A stretch of 48,402 nt of DNA from Planctomycetota bacterium (GTDB taxonomy: Bacteria; Planctomycetota; Planctomycetia; Gemmatales; Gemmataceae). Below are positions 24,783 through 34,100 of this stretch, one piece after another. The stretch covers positions 1 through 48,402 of the forward strand of contig VGZJ01000009.1 of assembly GCA_016872595.1 (NCBI GenBank), written 5' to 3'. A program made the translations under genes and the position numbers. Under the pieces are notes generated by a model. The model ran no database searches. It was not told the DNA's origin and saw nothing but the letters and a program-made list of their open reading frames with translations. The stretch's first letter is position 1. Every line of letters begins with the position of its first letter.

Positions 24783-26063
24783 CTACGCCAACACCTCTTT
24801 CACCGGCTTCATGTCTTCGTGCGCGATGGGGAGCGGTTGGCCGGCGTTGCGGTAGCTGGTCTCTTCGGGGTTCACGCCCAGCGCGCGGAACCACGTGTGG
24901 AACAGCCCGCCCACGTCCACCGGGTCGTGCGGCACTTCGGTGCCGTTGGCGTTGGTCTTGCCCGCGACCACGCCGCCCTTCTTGATCCCGCGCCCGGCCA
25001 TTGCCACGCTCCACGCTTCCGGCCAGTGGTCGCGGCCGATGTGCCCGTTGATGCGCGGGGTGCGGCCGAACTCGGCGCACGCGATCACCAACACGTTGTC
25101 GAGCATCCCGCGGTCCGCGAGGTCTTCGATCATCGCCGCGAACGGCTTGTCGAACTTCGGGTGCAGGCTCGCGGCTCCGTTGAAGTGGTCGCCGTGCGTG
25201 TCCCAACCGTAGCTCGTCACCTTCACGAACGTGACGCCGGCTTCGAGCAACCGGCGCGCGAGCAGCATGTGCCGGCCGAGGTCGTGCGTGCCGTAGCGGT
25301 CTTGGTCTTTTTGTGGCAGCTTCGAGAGGTCGAACAGTTCGATCTTCTTTTGGAGCTGCGCGGCCATCTCGTAGGCGTAGCTGTTCGCTTCCGTCAGTTC
25401 GGCGCGGCGGTCCTTGGTGTAGTTCTTGTCGAGCAGCTTGCGCAGGTCGTTGCGCTCGTCGTCCTCGTCGGCGGTGATGTCTTTGGGGCGCAGGAGGTTT
25501 TCGGGCGGCTTGCCGTCGCCGAGGGCGAGCGCGCCGAACTTCGGGCCGAGGAACCCGGCGTCCTTGTAGATGAACCCGCCGTTCATCGGCTTCACCCAGA
25601 TGTACGGCGGTAGCCCGCTGTCGCCGTCCCCGACGAGCTTCGCCACCGCGGAGCCGAAGAACGGGTACGTCACGCCGCGGTTCTTGGGGTCGCCCCGCTG
25701 AATGCGGTCCACGCCCGCGGAGTGCGAGTTGTCCTGCGTGCTGACGCTGCGCACGAGCGCGAGGTGCTTCATCTGCTTCGCGCAGTTGGGCAGCAGTTCG
25801 GAAATCTGGATGCCGGGAACGGCGGTGTTGATCGCGCGGTACGGCCCGCCGAACGGCGTGTTCGGCTTCGGGTCCCACGATTCGAGCTGACTCATGCCGC
25901 CGTCGAGCCAGACGAACAGTACCTGCTTGCGCTGTTTCTTCAACTCTTCGGCGACGAGCGGATTCGCGAGTGCGCCGAGGCCGACCGCGCCCGCGGCCGA
26001 ACCGAGGAACCGGCGGCGCGTGACGCGGTGTTCAGCGGGCGTGCAAATCAGGTTGCGAGTCAT
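24783..26063 (-). CDS. DUF1501 domain protein with twin-arginine signal
   Basis: A 426-residue exported protein. The leader VTRRRFLGSAAGAVGLGAL is a canonical twin-arginine signal. Family motifs: VLFVWLDGGMSQLESWDPKP, DRYGTHDLGRHMLLARRLLE, GWDTHGDHF, ACAEFGRTPRINGHIGRDHW and the C-terminal NPEETSYRNAGQPLPI. The length is typical. Proteins of this family occur next to DUF1549/DUF1553 proteins in planctomycetes, as here, and the pairs are thought to act together at the cell envelope; the activity is unknown. A dispersed palindrome lies immediately upstream. Confidence 0.92.
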   Translation of the reverse strand: MTRNLICTPAEHRVTRRRFLGSAAGAVGLGALANPLVAEELKKQRKQVLFVWLDGGMSQLESWDPKPNTPFGGPYRAINTAVPGIQISELLPNCAKQMKHLALVRSVSTQDNSHSAGVDRIQRGDPKNRGVTYPFFGSAVAKLVGDGDSGLPPYIWVKPMNGGFIYKDAGFLGPKFGALALGDGKPPENLLRPKDITADEDDERNDLRKLLDKNYTKDRRAELTEANSYAYEMAAQLQKKIELFDLSKLPQKDQDRYGTHDLGRHMLLARRLLEAGVTFVKVTSYGWDTHGDHFNGAASLHPKFDKPFAAMIEDLADRGMLDNVLVIACAEFGRTPRINGHIGRDHWPEAWSVAMAGRGIKKGGVVAGKTNANGTEVPHDPVDVGGLFHTWFRALGVNPEETSYRNAGQPLPIAHEDMKPVKEVLA

Positions 26064-26073
26064 GTTGGCGTCT

Positions 26074-26215
26074 CGAAGAACCTAACCCCCCGGACCCCTT
26101 CCCTGAAGGGAAGGCGTGGTTAGGGGTTGCAGATACGGGCAGCAACCCGGCGCGCGGGAGGCTTGGCGCGCCGACTCCCCCTTCCCTTCAGGGAAGGGGG
26201 CCGGGGGGTTAGGTT
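26074..26215. repeat. Dispersed palindromic repeat, CCTAACCCCCCGGCCCC family, copy 2
   Basis: Begins CGAAGAACCTAACCCCCCGG and ends GGCCGGGGGGTTAGGTT. It shares outer and inner stems with the copy at 18025-18176 but has a different centre. It sits between the lipoprotein and DUF1501 genes. Confidence 0.9.
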
Positions 26216-26219
26216 GCCT

Positions 26220-27497
26220 TCACTTCTTCGGCGGCATCAGGGCCACATCGACGGTCTTACCGGCGACGACCTCGACGAACCCGCGGAGGTCGCCGGCGCG
26301 CACTTCGTACTTGCCGGGGGCCAAGTCCTTGACGACCGCTTTCCCGGCCACGATGTCGGCGTCCTTGTGCACGGTGTGATGCGCAATGGCGACGAACACA
26401 TTCAAGTCGATAGCGGGTTTGGTCGGTTCGTCTGCCGGAACGAATGCCACTTTTCCCTTAGCGTCCGCCGGCACACTCACTTCCACCCCGCCGAGTTTGG
26501 TCAGGTCCAGAGCGAAGTTCTCCACCAGCGCGCTTCCGGCCGCGATGTCGATCCATTTCCAAGCCACCGGACCATCGACGACCAGTGCGAAGACCAGATA
26601 CCGACCGGGGACCAGTTTCGCGTGATCGTAGCGGAACGGATCGCCCGTTCGCACCCCGCTCAAGAACGTTGTGCCCTCGACCTGTTGGGACGGTCGCGGC
26701 GTGTCGGCGCGCACGTCCAGTGGCAACTTCAAGTCGTGATAACTGAAGCCGATCGTCATCGCGGTGAACGCCACATAGCCGACGCGCAATTCGGCCCCCG
26801 GTTTCGCACCGGCAACGGTGATCGTGCCGCCGACATACGGCGCGTCGTCTGGTCCGGGCGGTTCCGTTACCGCGCGCCTGTAGGCGGCTTCGAACGTGCC
26901 CGCGAGGACGGTTTTTTCGTCGTCCATGAGGCACAGGTAAATCTTTCCCGACACTTTGTCGCCCCGGCGCGGGCCGAGTTCGAGCGACAGCGCGTAGCCC
27001 GACGGGTACACGTTCGCCCCTTGGCCGACGATCTCGCGCCAGACTTCGGGCACGGTCGATCCCGGCTCCGTGTCGAGTTTCACGCCCCACTTCCGGTTCA
27101 GTACCGGTGGCGGGGCTTGCCCGGCAACCAACATCGGGGCGAGTTTCAACCGCACGCGCCGCTCCTGCGGCGTCCCGGTCTTCGCGACGAACTGCAACTC
27201 TTCGCCCTCGATTTGCACCGCGGGCGTCACATCCACACCGGCGATCCGCCCTGTCACTGTGTACGCGGGGACCGCGTGCTTGGTCTGGTCGAGTTGGTAC
27301 TCCGGGCCGCTCGGCGGCTTCGGCGGGACGGCGTCCGGCGGTTTCGGGCCGGGCGGTGCGGGCGGCGGCTGCGGCTGCGGTTGCGCGTCCGGGTTCAGGT
27401 CCGCTTTCGGCAGCGTCGGTTCCGGCTTCGACCCGCCGCACCCGGCGGCGGCGGCGAGGCCCAGCGCGAGCGCGAGCGCGAAGATCGTCCGTGACAT
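26220..27497 (-). CDS. Lipoprotein of unknown function
   Basis: A 425-residue protein with a lipoprotein signal: MSRTIFALALALGLAAAAGC, lipobox cysteine at residue 20. A proline-rich linker follows (about residues 23-75). The rest is predicted beta-rich, with YTVTGRIAGVDVTPAVQIEG, GGTITVAGAKPGAELRVGY and a C-terminal KDLAPGKYEVRAGDLRGFV that resembles carboxypeptidase-regulatory or Ig-like repeats. The ATG at 27495-27497 has a good ribosome binding site (AAGGAG, 8 bases upstream). Membrane-anchored location is expected; function is not assigned. It lies between the DUF1549/DUF1553 and DUF1501 genes. Confidence 0.82.
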   Translation of the reverse strand: MSRTIFALALALGLAAAAGCGGSKPEPTLPKADLNPDAQPQPQPPPAPPGPKPPDAVPPKPPSGPEYQLDQTKHAVPAYTVTGRIAGVDVTPAVQIEGEELQFVAKTGTPQERRVRLKLAPMLVAGQAPPPVLNRKWGVKLDTEPGSTVPEVWREIVGQGANVYPSGYALSLELGPRRGDKVSGKIYLCLMDDEKTVLAGTFEAAYRRAVTEPPGPDDAPYVGGTITVAGAKPGAELRVGYVAFTAMTIGFSYHDLKLPLDVRADTPRPSQQVEGTTFLSGVRTGDPFRYDHAKLVPGRYLVFALVVDGPVAWKWIDIAAGSALVENFALDLTKLGGVEVSVPADAKGKVAFVPADEPTKPAIDLNVFVAIAHHTVHKDADIVAGKAVVKDLAPGKYEVRAGDLRGFVEVVAGKTVDVALMPPKK

Positions 27498-27572
27498 GGG
27501 TTTCTCCTTCGGTTCGTAGAGCCGGTCGGCCATTGCTGGCGCGTCGGGCTTGTAGCTGGCGCGTCGGGCGGG

Positions 27573-29147
27573 TCAGTGATTCACCCCGAACTCCATCGAG
27601 GCGAGCAGCGCCCACGCGACGCGGCCCAGCGCCTCGGCCCGCTTGTCCGGGTGTTTGGCGAGCACCTTCCCTACGGCGGCGCGCTCGTCGGCGCTCGGGG
27701 CGCGCGACAGGAGCGCCAGATACAGGGCGTCGGTCGCGTCGGCGTCCGAGAGCTTCGCGGCCCGCCCGACGAGGTTCCCGGCCGTCGGCTTGAGTAGACC
27801 CAGAACCGCGTCGTCGTGCAACACGAACAGCGCCGCCTTCAGCGACGGCGTTACTTCTTCCTCCGGTTCGCGCGGCTGGTTGGCGAACGCCTTCACGTAC
27901 TTGGCGCGCAGGGCGTCCGCGGCCTTCGCGTCGCTGCCGGTGGCGACGATCACGCTTTGCAGCAGTTGTTCCGCGGTCAGCCGGCGCTCCAGCGCGGTCG
28001 CGAAATACTTGGGGTGCGCCGCTTCCTTCGCGCCGGTCGGGAGCTTGCTCGACCGCTGGTAGGTCTTGCTCAGCGCGATCTCGCGCAGCAGAAACTTGAT
28101 GTCGAAGTCGCGCGCGGCGAACTCCTTCGCCAGCAGGTCGAGCAGTTCCGGGTGCGACGGCGGGTTGCGGCTGTGGTGCAGGTCGAGGTGGTGGACGAGG
28201 CCGCGCCCGGTGAGCAGGAACCAGACGCGGTTCGCGCTGTTGCGGGTGAAGTCGGCGTTGGTCTTGGTCGGCAGTCGCTCGGAGATTTCCTTCAGTGGGC
28301 TGAACTTGAGTACGCCGGGCGCGCCGGTCTTGCGGTCGGGTTGCTCGCTGAACTCCATTCCCTTCACCACGGCGGGAATGTCGATCATCATCAGGCCGGG
28401 GAGGGCCGGCGCGGTCGCCATCTGCACCTTCGTGAACACCGACGCGAACCCGGTCTTCTCAATCGTTGGCTTCTCGCCCACGATCCATTTCGTGTTACTG
28501 GCGAGGTAGGTGTTCTTGAAGAACGTGTGCAAGCCCTGAAAGTGCTGCTGTTTGTAGTCGTCCACCGTGAGGTGGTCGTGGCACTCGCAGCACTGGAAGT
28601 TCTTGCCGAGGAACAGCCGGCCGACGTCGCGCGTGAGGCCGGAGTAATCGACGGGGTTCTGGCCGTAGTTGTCGAGGCGCTTGGCGAGCCAGAACGCGGC
28701 GCCCGGTTGGGCGGCGTCCTTCGGGTCGGCGCGGAGCATCTTCCGCACCATCACGTCCCACTTCGCGTTGCTGGCGAACGACTCCTTCAGGAACTTCGTC
28801 CACTCCGCGTTATCGCCCAAGCGCTCCATCAGCATGACGTGGAACAGGTCGGTCATACGGGTGGCGTATTCCGGCGCGGCGAGCAGTTGGTCGATCAACT
28901 TCGCGCGCTTGTCGGCGCGGGCGTCCGCGAGGAACGCTTTCGCTTCATCGGACGCGGGGACGCGGCCGGCGAAGTAGAGGTACGCGCGGCGCACGAACTC
29001 GGCGTCGTCCGCGGGCGCGCTGAGCGGCACGCCGTCGGCCTTCGACTTCGCTTCGACGTGCGCGTCGATGCGGGCGTGCAGTTCCTGCGCGCCCGCGCGC
29101 GTACCCAGCGACAACAGGGCGAAGGCGACGAGGAGCGTGCGGGGCAT
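27573..29147 (-). CDS. Exported DUF1549/DUF1553 domain protein
   Basis: A 524-residue protein of the planctomycete DUF1549-DUF1553 pair. A Sec signal peptide covers residues 1-21 (MPRTLLVAFALLSLGTRAGA). DUF1549 occupies about 25-200 with FVRRAYLYFAGRVPASDEA, PEYATRMTDLFHVMLMERLG and the CCECHDH motif (186-192), a CxxCH pattern that could bind heme but is also normal in the family. DUF1553 follows with FTRNSANRVWFLLTGRGLV, LDLLAKEFAARDFDIKFLL and AEQLLQSVIVATG. The ATG at 29145-29147 is set by the signal peptide. First gene of the minus-strand cluster, divergent from rnpB. Confidence 0.9.
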   Translation of the reverse strand: MPRTLLVAFALLSLGTRAGAQELHARIDAHVEAKSKADGVPLSAPADDAEFVRRAYLYFAGRVPASDEAKAFLADARADKRAKLIDQLLAAPEYATRMTDLFHVMLMERLGDNAEWTKFLKESFASNAKWDVMVRKMLRADPKDAAQPGAAFWLAKRLDNYGQNPVDYSGLTRDVGRLFLGKNFQCCECHDHLTVDDYKQQHFQGLHTFFKNTYLASNTKWIVGEKPTIEKTGFASVFTKVQMATAPALPGLMMIDIPAVVKGMEFSEQPDRKTGAPGVLKFSPLKEISERLPTKTNADFTRNSANRVWFLLTGRGLVHHLDLHHSRNPPSHPELLDLLAKEFAARDFDIKFLLREIALSKTYQRSSKLPTGAKEAAHPKYFATALERRLTAEQLLQSVIVATGSDAKAADALRAKYVKAFANQPREPEEEVTPSLKAALFVLHDDAVLGLLKPTAGNLVGRAAKLSDADATDALYLALLSRAPSADERAAVGKVLAKHPDKRAEALGRVAWALLASMEFGVNH

Positions 29148-29255
29148 GGCGTCACCGAAGGCGGGAGAACCGGCGGCAGGGAGAGTATACCTTTTCGACG
29201 CGGCGCGCGTAAGCCCCTTGTGCGCGGCGAACCCGCGGCCGGGGGCGCGCGTCCC

Positions 29256-29284
29256 TTCTCGTGCCACGGCCCGCGGGCTATGAT
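29256..29284 (+). promoter_or_regulatory. Predicted promoter of rnpB
   Basis: TATGAT (29279-29284) is a strong -10 box placed 8 bases before the expected RNA 5' end. The -35 region TTCTCG at 17-base spacing is weak. Confidence 0.5.
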
Positions 29285-29292
29285 GGCGGTTC

Positions 29293-29791
29293 GGAAGTGT
29301 CGGTCGGCCGGACGGTCGCCGCCTCGCAAGAGGGGGAGGAAAGTCCGGGCTTCACAGGGCGCGGTGATGGATAACGTCCACCCCCGGTAACGGTCGCGGG
29401 CACCCGGCCCGCACCGCCAGCGGGCGGGAAAGTGCAACAGAAAGCGTACCGCCGGGGCAGTGGGCAGTGGGCAGTGGGCAGTGGGCAGAGAAGACAAAAG
29501 CCGGCTTTCTTCTCTGCCCACTGCCCACTGCCCGCTGCCCACTGCCCCGGTAAGGGTGAAAAGGTGCGGGGCGCAAGCCCTTAATGTAAGAGCGCACCAG
29601 CGGCGGGGTGACCCGTCGGCTCGGCAAACCCCACCGGAAGCAAGGTCAAACAGGGGACAGGGTCGGCCCGACCCGTTACGATCCCCGGGTAGACCGCTCG
29701 ACCCCGCCGGCAACGGCGGGGCTAGATAAATGACCGTCGCGCGCCGGCAACGGCGCGGACAAAACCCGGCTTACAGGCCGGCCGACAACTC
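29293..29791 (+). ncRNA. rnpB: RNase P RNA (class A) with repeat-built P12 and P13 insert
   Basis: The catalytic RNA that matures tRNA 5' ends. Conserved elements in order: GAGGAAAGTCCGGGC, AGTGCAACAGAAAGCG, GGTAAGGGTGAAA, GTAAGAGCGCACC, GCAAGGTCAAACAGGGG, TAGATAAATGACCGTC and ACAAAACCCGGCTTACAGG. The 5' TGTCGGTCGGCC pairs with 3' GGCCGGCCGACA to form P1, which sets the ends to within a few bases. Helix P12 is a 40-bp stem (29454-29493 with 29509-29548), built from repeats of GTGGGCA. P13 holds an extra GGCGCAAGCCCTTAAT around 29570-29585 that E. coli lacks; such an insert is reported for Gemmata. Confidence 0.95.
29454..29548 (+). repeat. GTGGGCA-repeat hairpin forming RNase P helix P12
   Basis: Left arm 29454-29493, right arm 29509-29548; the 40-base arms differ at one position, which is a G-U wobble in RNA. 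The centre AAAGCCGGCTTT is itself palindromic, extending the stem. Similar sequence (CTGCCCACTGCCCTCTGCC) occurs at 31008-31026 outside any RNA gene. Confidence 0.95.
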
Positions 29792-29985
29792 CGTCCGGGT
29801 TCCGGCGCGCGACCCGCGCGCCCCAAGCGGCACATCCGTTACGTTCGCCCCGGCTTTTCACCTCACCGACTTATCAGCGCGCGTCCGCGTTTGACCGGGT
29901 TCGGCGCGGCGCGGTACGGTGGCATTGAGTTCGGGGAACCCGGCTGCCCGCGCGTTCGCCGCGCGCGGGGTCACACGAGGCCGCC

Positions 29986-30285
29986 ATGTCCATCCGCCCC
30001 CCGTCCCGGCGGAACGACCGCCAGAGCCTTTTCGGGCTGGGCCGTTACATCGCGCCGCGCTGGTTCAAAGTGGTGCTCCACCGCGCCGGGGGAACCGACC
30101 TCATGGCCGTGGCCCGCGCGGTCATGGACCTGATGCGGTTCGCCGCGGCCGAGGCCGAGTACCGCATGTGGGAGGCCCACCACAGCGGGCGCGCGCTCGT
30201 GCTGGTGACGCACCTCGAGCGCGCGGAACTGATCGTCGAACAGTTCGCCACCCGCGGCCTGCCCGCTAGCATCGAGCCGGCGTGA
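29986..30285 (+). CDS. ClpS-like Clp protease adaptor with altered N-degron pocket
   Basis: A 99-residue protein whose core aligns by eye with ClpS, the adaptor that hands N-end rule substrates to ClpAP. Matches: FKVVLH at the first strand, the helix AVARAVMDLMRFAAAEAEYRM, the AHHSGRALVLVT strand and LERAELIVEQFATRGLPASIEP at the end. In E. coli ClpS the substrate pocket uses Asn-Asp in YKVILVNDD and a histidine in VHYQG. Here the NDD position reads RAG, while the histidine (EAHHSG) remains. It may therefore bind other substrates or act only at the Clp ATPase. The ATG at 29986 is chosen as the first start of the frame. Its stop is 1 base from the converging DJ-1-like gene's stop. Confidence 0.78.
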   Translation: MSIRPPSRRNDRQSLFGLGRYIAPRWFKVVLHRAGGTDLMAVARAVMDLMRFAAAEAEYRMWEAHHSGRALVLVTHLERAELIVEQFATRGLPASIEPA

Positions 30286-30286
30286 G

Positions 30287-30811
30287 TCACGCGCGCACGC
30301 GGGCCTTTTTCACCCCGACCAGCACCATGAGCGCGTGAACGAACGCGGTCAGGTCGTCCGGGCCGCGGCCGGTGAGCAGCGGGCCGTCGGTGATCGCGGC
30401 CTCGTCGGAGTACACCGCGCCCGCGCCGCGCACGTCGTCGCGGATGCCCGGCGCGCAGGTCACGCGCCGCCCGTCGAGCGCGCCGGCGCTGATGAGCAAC
30501 TGCGCCCCGTGCCCGACCGCGGCCACCTTCCGCCCGTCCTCGATGAACGTCCGGGCCACGTCCACCGCTTCTTCGCGGAGCCGCAGGCGCTCGGCCGCCG
30601 GGCCGTCCGGGATCACCAGCAGGTCGAACTCGTCCGGGTTCACTTCGTGAATGGCCGTGTCTGGTTCGATGGCGTACCCGTGCTGTCCCGTGACCGCGTG
30701 CAGGAACGGGCTGGCAATCGTGACCTCGACGTCCTCTTCTTTCAATCGGAGCCACGGCACGAACAGGGTCAAATCCTCGAACCCGTTCGCGGCCAGAATG
30801 AGGGCCTTCAT
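30287..30811 (-). CDS. DJ-1/PfpI family protein without the conserved cysteine
   Basis: A 174-residue protein of the DJ-1/PfpI (class I glutamine amidotransferase-like) superfamily. MKALILAANGFEDLTL at the start supplies the conserved Glu12. FDLLVIPDGPAAE and VAAVGHGAQLLISAG follow; in PfpI the last motif is AxCHGxQLL, with a reactive cysteine. Here residue 100 is glycine (GGG codon), so the nucleophile is absent while His101 remains. The C-terminal TGRGPDDLTAFVHALM is standard. Members are proteases, deglycases or chaperones, all relying on the cysteine, so this one is likely a binding or structural variant. The ATG at 30809-30811 gives the family N-terminus. Confidence 0.88.
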   Translation of the reverse strand: MKALILAANGFEDLTLFVPWLRLKEEDVEVTIASPFLHAVTGQHGYAIEPDTAIHEVNPDEFDLLVIPDGPAAERLRLREEAVDVARTFIEDGRKVAAVGHGAQLLISAGALDGRRVTCAPGIRDDVRGAGAVYSDEAAITDGPLLTGRGPDDLTAFVHALMVLVGVKKARVRA

Positions 30812-30904
30812 GGGAACCGCCTCAGAGGAATCGCGGGGGAGTGTGCCCGCATTTTAGCGTGCCCGCGCAACGGCGAAAGGTCAGTGCCGGACGAGAAACA
30901 GACG

Positions 30905-31004
30905 GGCAGTTTTGACAGGATGAACAGGATGAATACAGGATGAAGAGCGCCGCTGTCTTATCTCCCCATCCTGTTTTCATCCTGTTCATCCTACCAAAAC
31001 TGCC
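30905..31004. repeat. Dispersed palindrome, GACAGGATGAACAGGAT family, copy 2
   Basis: GGCAGTTTTGACAGGATGAA and CAGGATGAATACAGGATG on the left pair with CATCCTGTTTTCATCC and TGTTCATCC-type sequence on the right, ending CCAAAACTGCC. It lies between the divergent DJ-1-like and AsmA-like genes, upstream of the AsmA promoter. Confidence 0.88.
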
Positions 31005-31052
31005 TTTCTGCCCACTGCCCTCTGCCATCTGTCCTCTTCTTACGACTCGCAA

Positions 31053-31081
31053 TTGACCAGTTCCTGAACTCTGCGTATTGT
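31053..31081 (+). promoter_or_regulatory. Predicted promoter of the AsmA-LptF operon
   Basis: TTGACC (31053-31058), exact 17-base spacer, TATTGT (31076-31081), 41 bases before the ATG at 31123. Confidence 0.6.
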
Positions 31082-31122
31082 CCCGCGGCTGACTGGACCA
31101 CCGGCACCGGGGACGGGATCGG

Positions 31123-34100
31123 ATGCGCGTGCGCAGTTGGGTGATCCGCGGGCTGATACTCACCGGGGTCGCGGCCGTTGCCGCCCTCGCGTGGTACGCC
31201 CATTCGTGGATCAGCCCGGAGCGCGTGCGCGAGCAGGTCGCGGTCGCGCTGGGCGAGCAGTTCGAGGGCGTGGACGTTCACATCGGGTCCGCGCGAATGC
31301 GCCTCCTCGGCGGGATCGCCGTGACCGACCTGAAGCTCACCCGCCGCGGCGCGGCCGAGCCGTTCGTCGTAATTCCCAGCGCGGTGCTGTACCACGACAA
31401 GGAGCAGCTCAACCACGGGCGGCTGGTGATTCGGAAGGTGGAGATGGACGGCCCGACGCTGCGCCTCGAGCGCTCCGCGGAGGGCAAGTGGAACGTGGCC
31501 GAGGTGTCGCGCCCCGGCACCGGGGACAAGCCGCTGCCCACGTTCGTCATCAAGAACGGGACCGTGATCGTGACCGACCGCGCGCCCGGCGCGCTCCCCC
31601 CGGTCACGTTCACCGACGTGCAGTGTACCCTGCTGAACGACCCGCTCTCGGCGCTGAGCGTGCAGGCGAGCGGGGCCGCGAAGGGGTACGGCCCGGTGGC
31701 CGTGCGCGGGCGGCTGAACCGCGCCACCAGCCACCTCGCGCTTTCGGTCGAGATGGCCGACGTCGCCCTCGGCACGGCCGGCGCGCCGGTCGCCAAGCGG
31801 TTCGCCCCGGAACTGGCCCCGCACCTCACCAAACTGGCCGCGAGCGCGAGCGTAAAGGCCGAACTGACCTACACCCCGGACGCCAGCCCGCAGTGGCGGC
31901 ACAAGGTCCGGTTCGAGGTCAAGGACGCCCGGTTCGAGCACCCGGACCTGCCGTGGCCGGTCGAGAAGATCGCCGCGAGCATCGTGAGCGACAACGGGAC
32001 CGTGCGCGTCGAGGACGCGACCGCGCAGATCGGGCTGGCGAAGGTGAAGTTGGCGCTGGAGACGCGCCCGGACGCGCCCCCCGGCGCGGCCGGCGCGGCC
32101 ACCGACGACCCGCTGCGCCGGCTCGAAGACAACCTCCAACGGCTCGAAATCAGCGCCGCCGGCGTCGCCCTCGACGACGGCCTCTTCGAGCGCTTACCGG
32201 AGAAACTGCGCCACGCCCGCAAGCGGTTCTCCCCCACCGGGCAGGTGGACATCGGGTACAAGTTCGCGCGCGAGGGCGCGGGCTGGAAGCGCGAACTCGA
32301 GGTGCGCCCGAAGCAGGCCTCGATCGTGTACGAGAAGTTCCGCTACCCGCTCGCGGACGTGCGCGGGCTGGTCAAGCGCACCACCACGCACGCCGGGGCC
32401 GAGAGCACCACGCTGGACCTCGTGGGTACGGCCGCGGGGCAACTGGTCACGCTGAAGGGGCGGGTCGAGGGCGACGGCCCGGACCCGGCCATCAGCCTGC
32501 GCGTCACCGGCCTCAACGTGCCCATCGACGAGACCCTGTTCGCGGCGTTCCCCCCGCGGTACACGGCCTCGGTGCGCGAGCTGCGCGCCGCCGGGCGCGC
32601 CGACTTCGTGGCCGAGATCACCCAGCAGCACGGCGCGAACCTGTGCGAGAACGAGTTCCGCGTGGACATCAAAGACGGGAAGCTGAACCACACCGCGTTC
32701 CCGTACGGGCTGGAGAAGGTGAAGGGGCGGCTGGTGATCCGCACGACGGCGACCGACGCGGCCCGCCCGCTGCGCCCCGGCGAGCCGGTGCGCGTGCTGC
32801 CGGACCGCGACGAGGCCGTGTTCGACAGCTTCACCGCGGTCCACGGCGGCGCGCCGCTGTGGATGCACGGGGCACGCCGCCCGCACCCGAACGGGCGCGA
32901 CCGCACCATCGCCCTGCACATCGGCGGCAACAACGTCCCGCTCGACAACGACCTGCGCGCCGCGCTCACGGTCGCCAAACTCGACGACATCTGGGCGACG
33001 CTGAACCCGCGCGGCGCGCTCACGTTCGGCGCGGACGTGGAAGTGCTGGAGCGCGCGGGGACCGCCGGCGCGCCGGCCCCGGCGTTCGACCCGGCCACCG
33101 ACCTGAAGCTCACGTTCAGCTTCTCCGGTCCCACGATCACGCCCAAGTTCTTCCGCTACGAGATGACCGACGTGGCCGGGTGGCTGGAGTACAAGAGCGA
33201 CCGGCTGGAGGTGGCGCACCTCGCGGCCCGGCACGGCCCGACGCGGGTTAAGGTCGCCGCGGCCGAGGTCCGGTTCTACCCCGGCGGCGCGGTGTGGGCC
33301 AACATCGGCGGCCTCGAGATGAAGCCGCTGATCCCGGACGCGGCGCTGAAGAAGGCGCTCCCCGGCAAGCTCGGCCCGGCCCTCGACGAACTGCAACTCA
33401 AGGGCGGCGCGGAACTGAACGTGAAGCACATGGTGGTGATGCAGCCGCCGGACGAGGTGGCCGCCGCGGGGCGCAAGCCCCCAGAGGTGCAACAGATCAA
33501 GGGGTTCGCCCCCCCCGCTCGCGCGGAAGCGCCCGACCCCGTGGTGTACTGGGACGCGGAGCTGAAACTGTTCGGCGCGTCGCTCGATACGGGCGTGCCG
33601 TGGGAAGACGTGTTCGGCTCGGTGGCGTGCCGCGGGCGGTACGAGGGCACGCACCTCGGCGCGATGCGCGGGTCCGTTTGGCTCGACCGCGCGGTGATCT
33701 CGCGGATGCCGGTGTCCGCGGCCCGGTGCGCGGTGAAGGCCGACGCGCAGCAACCGGACCCGGCGCGCCCCGGCCAGTTCCTCCCCACGACGCTCCAACT
33801 GCTCAACGTGACCGGGGACCTGTTCCGCGGCACCCTCGGCGGTCAGGCCCGCGTCGTGCTGACGGACCCCACGCGGTACGAGGTCTGGGTCACCGTCACC
33901 GACGCCAACCTCGAAGAGGTCGCGCGCCACTACAAGCTCGGCTCGGACGCGGACCTGAAGGGCATCGCGCAGGCGCAGTTGCTCATTTACAACAAGGCCG
34001 ACCCGAAAACCGGGAAGCTCGCGGTCGAGGGCACCGGCAAGATCGACGTGCCCAGCGGCCGGATGTACAACCTGCCGGTTCTGCTCGACTTGGTGAAGGT

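Noticed and set aside
29454-29548. Independent minisatellite unrelated to the RNA
   Set aside because: Its ends coincide exactly with the P11/P12 junctions of RNase P RNA and the arms pair completely, so it is part of the RNA.
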